Part shown: piece after piece, positions 33,999-41,332 of the stretch
Position numbering within the stretch: position 1 is the stretch's first letter
Layout: each line of letters starts with the position of its first letter
Virus record (IMG/VR): IMGVR_UViG_3300020220_000051
Location: 1-59,920 of that record
Source: a virus
DNA length: 59,920 bases
Reading direction: 5' to 3' (one strand)
Notes under the pieces: generated by a model
Databases searched by the model: none
The model's input: the letters and a program-made list of their open reading frames with translations, nothing else
What the model was told of the DNA's origin: nothing
Made by a program: the position numbers and the translations under genes

Positions 33999-34483
33999 AT
34001 GAGTGATATAAAATCAAACAAGCCTACGCACAGAGGCGGTTACAGAAAGGATATTACAAGTTAGAAAACCCTGATAAGTACATTGGTGATTTAAGTAAAA
34101 TCATTTATCGTTCTTCATGGGAGTTTAGGTTCTGCCGGTATTGTGATCTTAATGAAGAAGTTTTAAAGTGGTCTTCAGAGCCTCTTGGTATTAAATACAC
34201 AAGTCCCATCGACGGTAGAGAACATACTTATTATGTAGACTTTTATATGCGTGTTCAACGCGATGACTGCTTCGAAGATTTTATTGCTGAGGTTAAACCA
34301 GCAGCTTCTTTGGTTCAGCCAATTCTTGAAGGTAACATGACTACTAAGAAACTCAAAAACTATAATTATGCACTATCGACTTGGTTAACTAATCGAGCTA
34401 AGTTTGCTGCAGCTAAACAATATGCAGAAGGTAGAGGTTACAAATTCATTGTAGTAACTGAAGACTTCTTATTTAGAAAGTGA
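33999..34483 (+). CDS. 4: Head completion protein gp4, reading frame interrupted by a -1 shift
   Basis: The ATG at 33999 reads MSDIKSNKPTHRGGYRKDITS and stops at 34064. The frame -1 to it reads YKLENPDKYIG, YRSSWEFRFCRYC, EVLKWSSEP, YYVDFYMRV, EVKPAASL and runs to 34483, ending EGRGYKFIVVTEDFLFRK. Joined at AGA AAG (34044-34049) they give GGYRKGYYKLENPDKYIG, the N-terminal pattern of T4 gp4, which completes DNA-filled heads and has a nuclease-like fold. The total is about 161 residues, near T4 gp4 (150). Either a -1 frameshift is used or one A is missing (AGAAAGG for AGAAAAGG). Confidence 0.65.
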
Positions 34484-35211
34484 TGTTAGATAACGCGTTT
34501 ACAAGATACAACAACACAAAAGATAAAGACAAACTTCGCAAAGAAGCATATCCTTATCTAGAGAAGAAATACTTTAAGCAGCCGTTTAAAGTAGAGGAAC
34601 TCTTCGACCCAGGCGAACGTGTGTTAGCAAAGAAACTTAAGTTTTTTATACCCGGGCGCTTTTACACATTTAAGTATGATCCTTTGTACGCAAAGCAGTT
34701 GCCTTACTATGACAAGAGACCGTTTGTACTAGTTCACGGCCAGTCTACAACAGCTAACGGAAATCTGATAGTTCAGGGTCTTAACTTAAATTACTTTCCC
34801 GAATCTCAAAGATTTCAGCTTCTGTCAATTTATGAAGATGCATTTAAGAAAGACATGGATCAAGCTAAAGAACTTGTCTCTAAAGGCCAGGTAGGCTTAA
34901 TGAAAAATGCTATCCTAAATTTACAGAATTGGGACTTTATCTCCAAGATGTTCGACAGAGGTGGGCAGATTGGCTATAAGTGGGGATTTAGAAATTACCT
35001 TCTTCCTAGAATAATGGAGCCAGTTCTTATAGAATTTAGCGATTATGAAATGCTTCCGTACTTTATACCCAAAGAGTTTATAGGAATGCCGCCGGCTAAA
35101 GTGTGGACTGAATACACCAAGTTTAGATCAGAACAATTAAAGAACCCAAGAAAACCAGACCCAGAGGGTGCAAAGAAAATACAAAAGAGATTTACTAAAC
35201 CAGGAATGTAA
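34483..35211 (+). CDS. Conserved T4-like phage protein of unknown function
   Basis: The ATG at 34483 overlaps the gp4 stop (TGATG) and gives 242 residues. The conserved-looking core is PGRFYTFKYDP, LPYYDKRPFVLVHGQ and GLNLNYFPESQRFQLL, a pattern that I recall from structural or assembly proteins in other T4-like phages. The C-terminus is basic (KKIQKRFTKPGM). It lies between gp4 and the portal, so a head or neck assembly role is likely, but no exact assignment is possible. Confidence 0.55.
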   Translation: MLDNAFTRYNNTKDKDKLRKEAYPYLEKKYFKQPFKVEELFDPGERVLAKKLKFFIPGRFYTFKYDPLYAKQLPYYDKRPFVLVHGQSTTANGNLIVQGLNLNYFPESQRFQLLSIYEDAFKKDMDQAKELVSKGQVGLMKNAILNLQNWDFISKMFDRGGQIGYKWGFRNYLLPRIMEPVLIEFSDYEMLPYFIPKEFIGMPPAKVWTEYTKFRSEQLKNPRKPDPEGAKKIQKRFTKPGM

Positions 35212-35390
35212 ACACGGATTTATCCGGCAAAACTAATAAAGAACTCATGTATATAAACATTGGTAAAAGGTATACACCTGAAACAAAAAGAATATAAGAA
35301 AATAGCTTAAATGCAAACCTACGACTAGGAATAAGGCATATTGATAAAGTCTTTAGAGGGCGAAAGAAGTTAAGCAGGCGGTTTTAAGTG
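35212..35390 (+). other. Non-coding stretch before the portal promoter
   Basis: About 180 bp without a convincing ORF (the longest peptide from 35251 is 16 codons). It contains a GTATATAAAC box near 35253 and a small CGGATTTATCCG inverted repeat near 35214. There is no tRNA TPsiC-like GTTCGA and no cloverleaf that I can see. It may hold a leader or small RNA. Confidence 0.35.
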
Positions 35391-35399
35391 GATATATAC
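35391..35399 (+). promoter_or_regulatory. Late promoter -10-like GATATATAC
   Basis: Located 31 nt upstream of the portal ATG at 35422. Confidence 0.65.
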
Positions 35400-35421
35400 A
35401 AAATCAAAATAACAACTAAAT

Positions 35422-37038
35422 ATGGCTGGGTTCATTGATAGAATAGGCGTAAACCCAATTTTCGGGCAAATTTCCAAGAGTCTTAAGAACTTGGCAAACC
35501 TTGGCATGCGTTATGACGATATGGTGGTTAAGCAATCACGAGCAGTCGGTGTAACCGAAGCTGAATTTGGTAACCAGGGATATCTACCTGAAGAATTTTT
35601 ATATTCACTAGCACTTTCTGATGTAGGTCAGAAAAAGTTTATTGCATTCTTTGACAAAGACTACAAGGCTAGAAGAGATTACTTAAGAAAATTTTCGATG
35701 AACCCAGAAATTGAGTTTGTCGTTGATACTATCGCTGATGAAGCTATTGTATATGATGACTCAAACTACTTCTGTTCACCGGATATCAGCAAAGTACGAG
35801 AGATACTATCTCCTGAAACACAAAAAGAAGTTGTGGTAGAAATTAACCAACAGTTCAAAAAGATTTATTCCCACTTTCACTTTAGTGAAGGGCATGATGG
35901 GTGGTCTTATTTCAGACAATTACTTATCGACGGATTCATTGCCTTTGAAATCATCTTTGACCCGGACGGTAAAAACATTGTAGGTTTTAAGGAACTTGAC
36001 CCTATCTCATTAAGACCGGGCGTTGAGAAATCTAGCGATGGAGTTTACAAAAAGATTTGGGTGCAATATGAAGAGGTCCCTTCAATGAAAAGAGTTCTTC
36101 TTGATTCGCAGATTATTTACATCTCTTATGCAAAAGGTAACTTTACCGGTCGTGTATCATATGTGGAAAGAATGGTTCGTTCCTTTAACCTTCTTCGTAT
36201 TATGGAGAACTCTAAAGTTATCTGGAACATTATGAACTCATCATATCGTCTTAAGATGGTTGTACCGATTGGTACAAAGTCTCCACAAAAAGCAAAGGAG
36301 GCGCTTGCTGAAATGATTAACATCTATAAAGAAGATATTAACCTTGACCAAGATTCAGGTGAACTATCAATCAACGGTTCTCCTTCAATGCAGTTCTACA
36401 AGAACTACTTATTCCCATCTAAGAATGGTGAATCTCCAGATATATCGGTGATGGGTGGAGAAGGTTTTGACATGAATGACCCCGGAACACTCCAATACTT
36501 TAAAGATAAACTTATAGAAGACTCTAAGATACCGGCATCAAGATTTGATAAAGGTATGGGTGGAGGCGGTGGTGGTCAGTACGCTGCCGCTGCTGATGGA
36601 ATTGACCGAGAAGAAATACGCTTCTTTAAATTCATTACTCGTCTTCGTTCAATCTACCAAGAAATTCTTCTTAAACCGCTATTTATTCAAATGGGCATTA
36701 TATACCCCGAATTAGCTGAAGACGAGCTTTTTAAGTCTACACTAGCAGTTACATTTAACAAGGATAACGTCTTTGAAGAACTTAAGAATATGGATATCAT
36801 GCAGAAACGCGTTGACTTTGTTACCTCTATGATGGGAATCATGGATAAGAAGAAGGATGCTACTGGGATGGATGTTGATGTGCCTTACTTTACTCCTAAG
36901 TTCGTGGTCGAGAAATACTTAAAAATGTCTCAAGACGATATTGCTACTAATGAACGCATGATGAAAGATAAAGCGGAAACAGATCTTGAGGATATGAAAC
37001 TTGCTCAACAAATTCAGAATGCTGGAATGGGCATGTAA
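35422..37038 (+). CDS. 20: Portal protein (gp20-like)
   Basis: The 538-residue protein fits T4 gp20 (524): MNPEIEFVVDTIADEAIVYDD-type segment near 93, FRQLLIDGFIAFEIIFD near 170, GFKELDPISLRPG near 193, ERMVRSFNLLRIMENSKVIW near 250 and a glycine-rich DKGMGGGGGGQYAAAADGIDREEIRFFKF region near 375-405. It forms the dodecameric ring at the packaging vertex that binds terminase and neck proteins. Two terminators follow at once. Confidence 0.92.
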   Translation: MAGFIDRIGVNPIFGQISKSLKNLANLGMRYDDMVVKQSRAVGVTEAEFGNQGYLPEEFLYSLALSDVGQKKFIAFFDKDYKARRDYLRKFSMNPEIEFVVDTIADEAIVYDDSNYFCSPDISKVREILSPETQKEVVVEINQQFKKIYSHFHFSEGHDGWSYFRQLLIDGFIAFEIIFDPDGKNIVGFKELDPISLRPGVEKSSDGVYKKIWVQYEEVPSMKRVLLDSQIIYISYAKGNFTGRVSYVERMVRSFNLLRIMENSKVIWNIMNSSYRLKMVVPIGTKSPQKAKEALAEMINIYKEDINLDQDSGELSINGSPSMQFYKNYLFPSKNGESPDISVMGGEGFDMNDPGTLQYFKDKLIEDSKIPASRFDKGMGGGGGGQYAAAADGIDREEIRFFKFITRLRSIYQEILLKPLFIQMGIIYPELAEDELFKSTLAVTFNKDNVFEELKNMDIMQKRVDFVTSMMGIMDKKKDATGMDVDVPYFTPKFVVEKYLKMSQDDIATNERMMKDKAETDLEDMKLAQQIQNAGMGM

Positions 37039-37047
37039 AAAACACTT

Positions 37048-37076
37048 CTCAGTTCTATACCAGAATTGAGTTTTTT
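37048..37076 (+). terminator. Rho-independent terminator 1 after portal gene
   Basis: CTCAGTTCT (37048-37056) pairs with AGAATTGAG (37062-37070), one G-T wobble, 5-nt loop, then six T. It starts 9 nt after the portal stop. Confidence 0.75.
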
Positions 37077-37103
37077 CCAGGGGCCCGGACCCCTGGTTTT
37101 TTT
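37077..37103 (+). terminator. Rho-independent terminator 2, tandem
   Basis: CCAGGGG (37077-37083) pairs with CCCCTGG (37090-37096), then seven T. It directly follows terminator 1, giving a strong double stop before promoter repeat B. Confidence 0.85.
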
Positions 37104-37189
37104 GTTAATAACTTTATGAAAAAAGTTTCATAAAAATTTGCATATCACAAAACTTTTGGTTAATTTTATACTATAATTAATTAATCGAT
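37102..37189 (+). promoter_or_regulatory. Early-type promoter/operator repeat, copy B
   Basis: It has the same layout as copies A and C: TTGTTAATAAC, inverted repeat AACTTT-N6-AAAGTT (37110-37127), TTTGCAT, TTTTGGTTAATTTTATAC, TATAATTAATTAATCGAT and then ATGG at 37190. Copies B and C are near-identical through the start codon. Confidence 0.65.
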
Positions 37190-37489
37190 ATGGAAAAACA
37201 GATAACTTACTTTAATCGTCACGAGAACATGGATTCTAAAACACGTCATATGATTCTTGACGTAATCAATGATTTGCATGACTGCCCACTTGCCGTTTCC
37301 ACATCTATCATGGAAAACTGGCTATACGGTGCTTTTGACGGATATGACTATTCTGATGTTGCAATCTTTTCGCATGAACTTGCAGCAATCACTCATGTAG
37401 ACGTGGATCTTGCTTGCAGAATAACTGACATTTTTTCTATCATTGAAAAGTACCCAAGAACTACTAACCCAAACAATAACAACTTCTAA
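37190..37489 (+). CDS. Hypothetical early-type protein
   Basis: A 99-residue acidic helical protein directly behind promoter repeat B, with a low-complexity end (NPNNNNF). The leader is effectively part of the repeat. No family is recognised. By promoter type it is probably expressed early or in mid-infection. Confidence 0.55.
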   Translation: MEKQITYFNRHENMDSKTRHMILDVINDLHDCPLAVSTSIMENWLYGAFDGYDYSDVAIFSHELAAITHVDVDLACRITDIFSIIEKYPRTTNPNNNNF

Positions 37490-37500
37490 AACATAAAAAC

Positions 37501-37797
37501 ATGGCAAAATTTCAAAAGAAAACCCTAGATGTAATTGCACAACTTAAAGATGTGCTACAAACCAAAAAGTATTACCCTACCCTGGGGCACTTTTACCGCG
37601 AGATAGAAATCTTAAAGTTTCCGTACTTAAAAGATATTCCGATGGGTCGACGCTTAAACCCCGGACACGGTCGAAATGTTTATACGCAAAATCAATACGA
37701 GTCTATCGTTGAGCACTGCAAGACTAACAAGTGGGTGACTATTCTACCAAAGAATAACCGTGGATATCACGTAATTGTATCTAACGAAATCGCATGA
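37501..37797 (+). CDS. Hypothetical basic protein
   Basis: A 98-residue basic protein (MAKFQKKTLDVIAQLKDVLQ) with GRRLNPGHGRNVYTQNQYES in the middle and a beta-rich C-terminus. No family is recognised. It overlaps the oxygenase start (ATGATAG). Confidence 0.55.
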   Translation: MAKFQKKTLDVIAQLKDVLQTKKYYPTLGHFYREIEILKFPYLKDIPMGRRLNPGHGRNVYTQNQYESIVEHCKTNKWVTILPKNNRGYHVIVSNEIA

Positions 37798-38378
37798 TAG
37801 CAATAGGTCAAGCTCTTCACGAAGAAAAAGAAGTTTCACTGGTTTCACCAGGTGTGATTGAGTCTGCTCTTTCAGAAGAAGAGATTAATCGCATACTAGA
37901 GATTACTAACAAAATCGAACTTATTGATGCTACCGTTGACGGTGAGTATAACCCAGAAGTTCGTTCTTGTCGAGGCGGTTGGATAGATTACAACGACGAG
38001 TCAGCATGGTTGTACGGAAGACTTTATGATTTAATTAAAGTCTCCAATGATAAGATGTGGCAGTTTGATCCTATTGATATGGTTGAGCACATTATGTACT
38101 GTGAGTACCATGAAGGTGATCATTACGATTGGCACGTTGACATGGCGTCACCTCCGCCGTTTAGCGGAAGAAAGATTGCCGTATCAGTTCAGTTGAGTTC
38201 AAGTGATGACTATCGCGGAGGTAATCTCTATTTCATGGCTGGCGGTATACACACAGTTCCAAGAGCGTTAGGTTCTTTCATCGCTTACCCGACTTATATA
38301 CCTCACATGGTAGAAAAGGTATCAGCTGGGGTAAGAAAGTCTTTGGTATTTTGGGTTGGAGGTACACCCTTTAAGTAA
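37794..38378 (+). CDS. 2-oxoglutarate/Fe(II)-dependent oxygenase
   Basis: The 194-residue protein has a double-stranded beta-helix oxygenase core: YHEGDHYDWHVDM near 103-116 with the iron ligands HxD, RGGNLYFMAGG near 141, PHMVEKV near 170 with the distal histidine and RKSLVFWVGG with the 2-oxoglutarate-binding arginine. It resembles prolyl-4-hydroxylase-type PKHD enzymes, which are common in large phages; the target (protein or nucleic acid base) is unknown. It needs iron, O2 and 2-oxoglutarate, so host conditions are at least partly aerobic. Confidence 0.78.
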   Translation: MIAIGQALHEEKEVSLVSPGVIESALSEEEINRILEITNKIELIDATVDGEYNPEVRSCRGGWIDYNDESAWLYGRLYDLIKVSNDKMWQFDPIDMVEHIMYCEYHEGDHYDWHVDMASPPPFSGRKIAVSVQLSSSDDYRGGNLYFMAGGIHTVPRALGSFIAYPTYIPHMVEKVSAGVRKSLVFWVGGTPFK

Positions 38379-38394
38379 GAACCGTTATACAACA

Positions 38395-38408
38395 TTTGAA
38401 TATAAACC
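38395..38408 (+). promoter_or_regulatory. Promoter-like TTTGAATATAAACC
   Basis: Nearly identical to the box before the clamp gene (21045). It starts about 20 nt upstream of the ATG at 38418. Confidence 0.4.
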
Positions 38409-38417
38409 TAAAGATCT

Positions 38418-38882
38418 ATGATGGAAGACTACGCTTGGAAGCCAGGAACAGATTACGAAAAGAACCCACACCTCTACGAGATTGGTCGAGGCCAGCAAGG
38501 TGTGCTTATCTGTGAACCCTACAAGTCTAGGCTACACCCTATCTGGAGATTTAAGACCACTCGGGAAGCAGATATCTCACGCAAAGAAATCTATCAAGAG
38601 TTCTTAGGCTACTTGGAAATCGGTGACTTTGTAGGTGCTGATATGTGCAAGAAATACCTCCACATGGGATTCACTCGCGCACGAAGATATGCCAACCACA
38701 AAAGTGGAAAGAAGTATGACGTTGACGGAAGCATTCTCCCCCAAGAAATTGATTGGGCTACTAGCGAAAAAGCAAAGTCGGCCAAACTATTTTACGACTA
38801 TTGGGTAGAAGCAAGAACCAATGGTCTTTACTTAAAGCTTAAAGCAGAATTTATACACAAAAAGGCAACAATATGGAAATAG
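38418..38882 (+). CDS. DUF4385-family protein
   Basis: The 154-residue protein has YEIGRGQQGVLICEPYKS, HPIWRFKTTREA and FVGADMCKKYLHMGFTRARRYANHKSGKKY, the conserved blocks of the DUF4385 family found in bacteria and phages. Function of the family is unknown. A second ATG lies 3 nt downstream. It overlaps the next gene by 10 nt. Confidence 0.8.
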   Translation: MMEDYAWKPGTDYEKNPHLYEIGRGQQGVLICEPYKSRLHPIWRFKTTREADISRKEIYQEFLGYLEIGDFVGADMCKKYLHMGFTRARRYANHKSGKKYDVDGSILPQEIDWATSEKAKSAKLFYDYWVEARTNGLYLKLKAEFIHKKATIWK

Positions 38883-39088
38883 AAAACAAAGAAGATCTGC
38901 ACTGCCATTACAGTGATCTTCCATCTCCGATGGCATATTGCACAGACTATGATAGCATGGGAAATCACGGAAGGTTTCCCAAGAAGAAAGAAAAACCACA
39001 AACTATGAAAAGACTTATACGAAAGATTGCACTTTGGTTAGACGTGCGCAAAATGTTTAAGAGAAAGAAATCTATTTGGGACGTGTAA
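38873..39088 (+). CDS. Small basic hypothetical protein
   Basis: A 71-residue protein: acidic/His-rich first half (KEDLHCHYSDLPSP) and a very basic helix at the end (MKRLIRKIALWLDVRKMFKRKK). The C-terminal amphipathic helix could bind membranes or nucleic acid. Overlaps the DUF4385 gene. No family is recognised. Confidence 0.45.
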   Translation: MEIENKEDLHCHYSDLPSPMAYCTDYDSMGNHGRFPKKKEKPQTMKRLIRKIALWLDVRKMFKRKKSIWDV

Positions 39089-39104
39089 AAACTATAGTAT
39101 ACTT

Positions 39105-39116
39105 TTTGAATATAAC
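39105..39116 (+). promoter_or_regulatory. Promoter-like TTTGAATATAAC
   Basis: The same box type as before the clamp and DUF4385 genes, 27-30 nt upstream of the gp44 ATG at 39135. Confidence 0.4.
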
Positions 39117-39134
39117 TATCAAATCTAAAATTAA

Positions 39135-40088
39135 ATGATCCAAGAACTATTCACAGAAAAATTCCGCCCCAAAACGTTGGAGCAAATGATCCTTCCTGAA
39201 AGGATCCGCAAAAGCATAGGTAACGGTGAACTACAGCAAAACTACTTGTTTTACGGTTCTCCGGGTTTAGGCAAGACATCTCTTGCCAAAGTACTAGCAA
39301 GTAACTATCCTTACCTATACATAAACGTTTCTGATGAAAGTTCTGTTGATGTTATACGTGAAAAGATTACTAACTGGTGTTCAACTATTAGTTTACTTGA
39401 CGGCGCGGAGAAATACAAGGTAGTCATTCTTGATGAGATGGACGGTGCTTCTGACCAATTCTATAAAGCTCTTCGTGCTACTATAGAAAAGTTCGCAGCA
39501 ACCGCTCGTTTCATTGGTACTTGTAACTACATTAACAAAGTGCCGGACCCAGTACAATCACGGTTCACATGTGTATCTTTTGACTTTCTTAACAAAGAAG
39601 AAGAGAAAGAAGTTATGGTTGAGTTTATTAAGAGAACCTGGTCAATTCTTAAACAAGCAGGAATTGCTATCGAGAAAGACGCTGTCATTGAGTTCGTTAA
39701 GAGAAACTTTCCTGACATGCGATCTATCTTAAACAAGACGCAAAACTTTATCATACAAGGCGTAAAAGAAATCCGGGTTGAAGATATTAAGCAACTTAAC
39801 TACTCTTTCCGAGATATATTTGAACTTGTATGTGCTCCTAAACCCGACCCATCTGAAACTTACAAGTTTATGATGACAAATTACGGTGCTAAAGTTGATG
39901 AGGTTCTTGCTTCCCTTGGCGGAGAACTCCCAGAATACATTAAGGAAAATCAGCCTAATCTTGCAGGTAAGATACCGCAAGTTGTAATTAAGGCAGCACA
40001 CTACCAATCACAAAGAGTAACTGTGATTGATCCCGCGATCTCTATGGTTGCCGCAGTTTATGAATGTCAAATAATAATGAATAGCTAA
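39135..40088 (+). CDS. 44: Clamp loader large subunit (gp44-like AAA+ ATPase)
   Basis: The 317-residue protein is a replication-factor-C type ATPase: FRPKTLEQMILPE at the start, Walker A GSPGLGKTSLAK near 41, Walker B VVILDEMDGAS near 97, sensor 1 FIGTCNYINKV near 128 and the arginine-finger segment PVQSRFTCVSF near 143. It loads the gp45-type clamp onto primed DNA. Length is the same as T4 gp44 (319). The KTSC gene follows by 1 nt. Confidence 0.92.
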   Translation: MIQELFTEKFRPKTLEQMILPERIRKSIGNGELQQNYLFYGSPGLGKTSLAKVLASNYPYLYINVSDESSVDVIREKITNWCSTISLLDGAEKYKVVILDEMDGASDQFYKALRATIEKFAATARFIGTCNYINKVPDPVQSRFTCVSFDFLNKEEEKEVMVEFIKRTWSILKQAGIAIEKDAVIEFVKRNFPDMRSILNKTQNFIIQGVKEIRVEDIKQLNYSFRDIFELVCAPKPDPSETYKFMMTNYGAKVDEVLASLGGELPEYIKENQPNLAGKIPQVVIKAAHYQSQRVTVIDPAISMVAAVYECQIIMNS

Positions 40089-40089
40089 T

Positions 40090-40356
40090 ATGGAACTTGT
40101 AACAACAGAAGGGAGGATATGGAATTCTTCACTTATCACAGGATCACGATGGACTCCTGACTACAACGAATTGGTAATTGACTTTGTGTCAGGTGCTTCA
40201 TACAAATACGGAGAAGTTCCTGAAGATGTTTACAACTCTTTTTGCGAAGCAGAATCTCAAGGTTCTTACTTTAACAAAAACATCAAAGGGAAGTATCCGT
40301 TTACAAAAGTAGAAAAAACAGAGGAGGAAGAATATGGAGATCAAGAGAGTATCTGA
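40090..40356 (+). CDS. KTSC domain protein
   Basis: The 88-residue protein matches the KTSC domain: SSLITGSRWTPDYNELVIDF, GASYKYGEVPEDVYNSF and GSYFNKNIKGKYPFTKV. KTSC domains occur alone in phages and fused to lysyl-tRNA synthetases; the function is not established. It is coupled to gp44 and overlaps the next gene by 23 nt. Confidence 0.8.
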   Translation: MELVTTEGRIWNSSLITGSRWTPDYNELVIDFVSGASYKYGEVPEDVYNSFCEAESQGSYFNKNIKGKYPFTKVEKTEEEEYGDQESI

Positions 40357-40582
40357 TGTAAAGAAGTATATCAAGAGCAAGTACAGCAAACTTGATGAAA
40401 AGAAATTTGATATTGTTAAGATAGGTGCAAGATCTTATATGTACTTTGTTGACCGTGAAGGGAACCTACAACGAGAAATGGTTTTTCAGGGAAACATTCC
40501 AATGGTAAATGAACTACCTGTTTTGATGAGACAGTTTGAAGCAAACATCAAACGTATCATGGAGAAATGGAATTATTGTTAA
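40334..40582 (+). CDS. Small hypothetical protein
   Basis: An 82-residue basic alpha/beta protein (MEIKRVSDVKKYIKSKYSK, YFVDREGNLQREMVFQG). It overlaps the KTSC gene, and its last codons (NYC) overlap the start of promoter repeat C. No family is recognised. Confidence 0.5.
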   Translation: MEIKRVSDVKKYIKSKYSKLDEKKFDIVKIGARSYMYFVDREGNLQREMVFQGNIPMVNELPVLMRQFEANIKRIMEKWNYC

Positions 40583-40663
40583 TAACTTTTTGAAAAAAGT
40601 TTCACTAAAGTTTGCATTGTAAGTTTTTATTGGTTAATTTTATACTATAATTAATTAATCAAT
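40576..40663 (+). promoter_or_regulatory. Early-type promoter/operator repeat, copy C
   Basis: TTGTTAATAAC, a near-perfect palindrome AACTTTTT-GA-AAAAAGTT (40584-40601), TTTGCAT, TTGGTTAATTTTATAC, TATAATTAATTAATCAAT, then ATGG at 40664. The distance from the first motif to ATG is 88 bp, exactly as in copy B. Confidence 0.65.
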
Positions 40664-41017
40664 ATGGAAATTTCACAAATCATCGACAAAGAGAACCTTA
40701 CCGTTCTAGAGAAACAATCGCTTCAAGCAATCATTAATGGTTTATACGCAGAACCTGGTTTCTCTGACATGGATGTAAACGATCTTGTTCGTCCTGTAGG
40801 TAAATCGTCTAGAGTATTACGCGGTGTACTATCTTCGCTTATTAAAAAAGGTTACATCTACATTGATGATTCTTGTTCTTCCGGGAACTACCAACTCATC
40901 TATCTTTCAGAATCTTACTATCACTTGCATCCTGAATGGAAAAATGATTATCCTTGGTACGAAAATCCTGAAAAGAAAACTTATGAACAATTGTATTACG
41001 AATCTTTAAACGCTTAA
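40664..41017 (+). CDS. Winged-helix-like small protein
   Basis: The 117-residue protein shows a helix-turn-helix pattern (VNDLVRPVGKSSRVLRGVL followed by SLIKKGYIYIDD), typical of a small winged-helix DNA-binding domain, then a Trp/Tyr-rich tail. It is directly behind promoter repeat C, so it may be an early regulator; DNA binding is inferred only from the fold pattern. Confidence 0.5.
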   Translation: MEISQIIDKENLTVLEKQSLQAIINGLYAEPGFSDMDVNDLVRPVGKSSRVLRGVLSSLIKKGYIYIDDSCSSGNYQLIYLSESYYHLHPEWKNDYPWYENPEKKTYEQLYYESLNA

Positions 41018-41022
41018 TCACC

Positions 41023-41298
41023 ATGACACACGCAGAATACAAACTTATAGTCAAGAAAGATATCAAAGAAAGTTCTGGTAGGGAAGTCTATCCTGTGAAA
41101 TACAAAGTTGGAGATACTCTAGTAGTGGATGAACCAACATTCTTGAATCTACAATCAGGTGAAACTATCGAGAGATTTACACTAGAAGGCATCATTAGAT
41201 TTGACAAATACAATTTTGAAAACGAAGTTGCATACACAGAATTTACTGTTCAATACGGGACTAGAAAATTAGGGCAACGCAAGGCGAAAGAACTATAG
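41023..41298 (+). CDS. Hypothetical beta-rich protein
   Basis: A 91-residue protein dominated by beta-strands (YPVKYKVGDTLVV, IERFTLEGIIRF, YTEFTVQYGTRKL) that may form a small barrel. It starts 6 nt after the preceding gene. No family is recognised. Confidence 0.5.
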   Translation: MTHAEYKLIVKKDIKESSGREVYPVKYKVGDTLVVDEPTFLNLQSGETIERFTLEGIIRFDKYNFENEVAYTEFTVQYGTRKLGQRKAKEL

Positions 41299-41308
41299 TA
41301 CATTCGCG

Positions 41309-41318
41309 GTATATAAAA
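41309..41318 (+). promoter_or_regulatory. Promoter-like GTATATAAAA
   Basis: GTATATAAAAC lies 24 nt upstream of the RNase H ATG at 41333, like the box before gp52. Confidence 0.4.
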
Positions 41319-41332
41319 CTAAAGTAAATTAT

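Noticed and set aside
35340-35392. A possible RNA gene resembling a short rRNA-like stretch (GCAGGCGGTTTTAAGTG)
   Set aside because: The resemblance is about 15 bases only and no further rRNA or tRNA structure is present.
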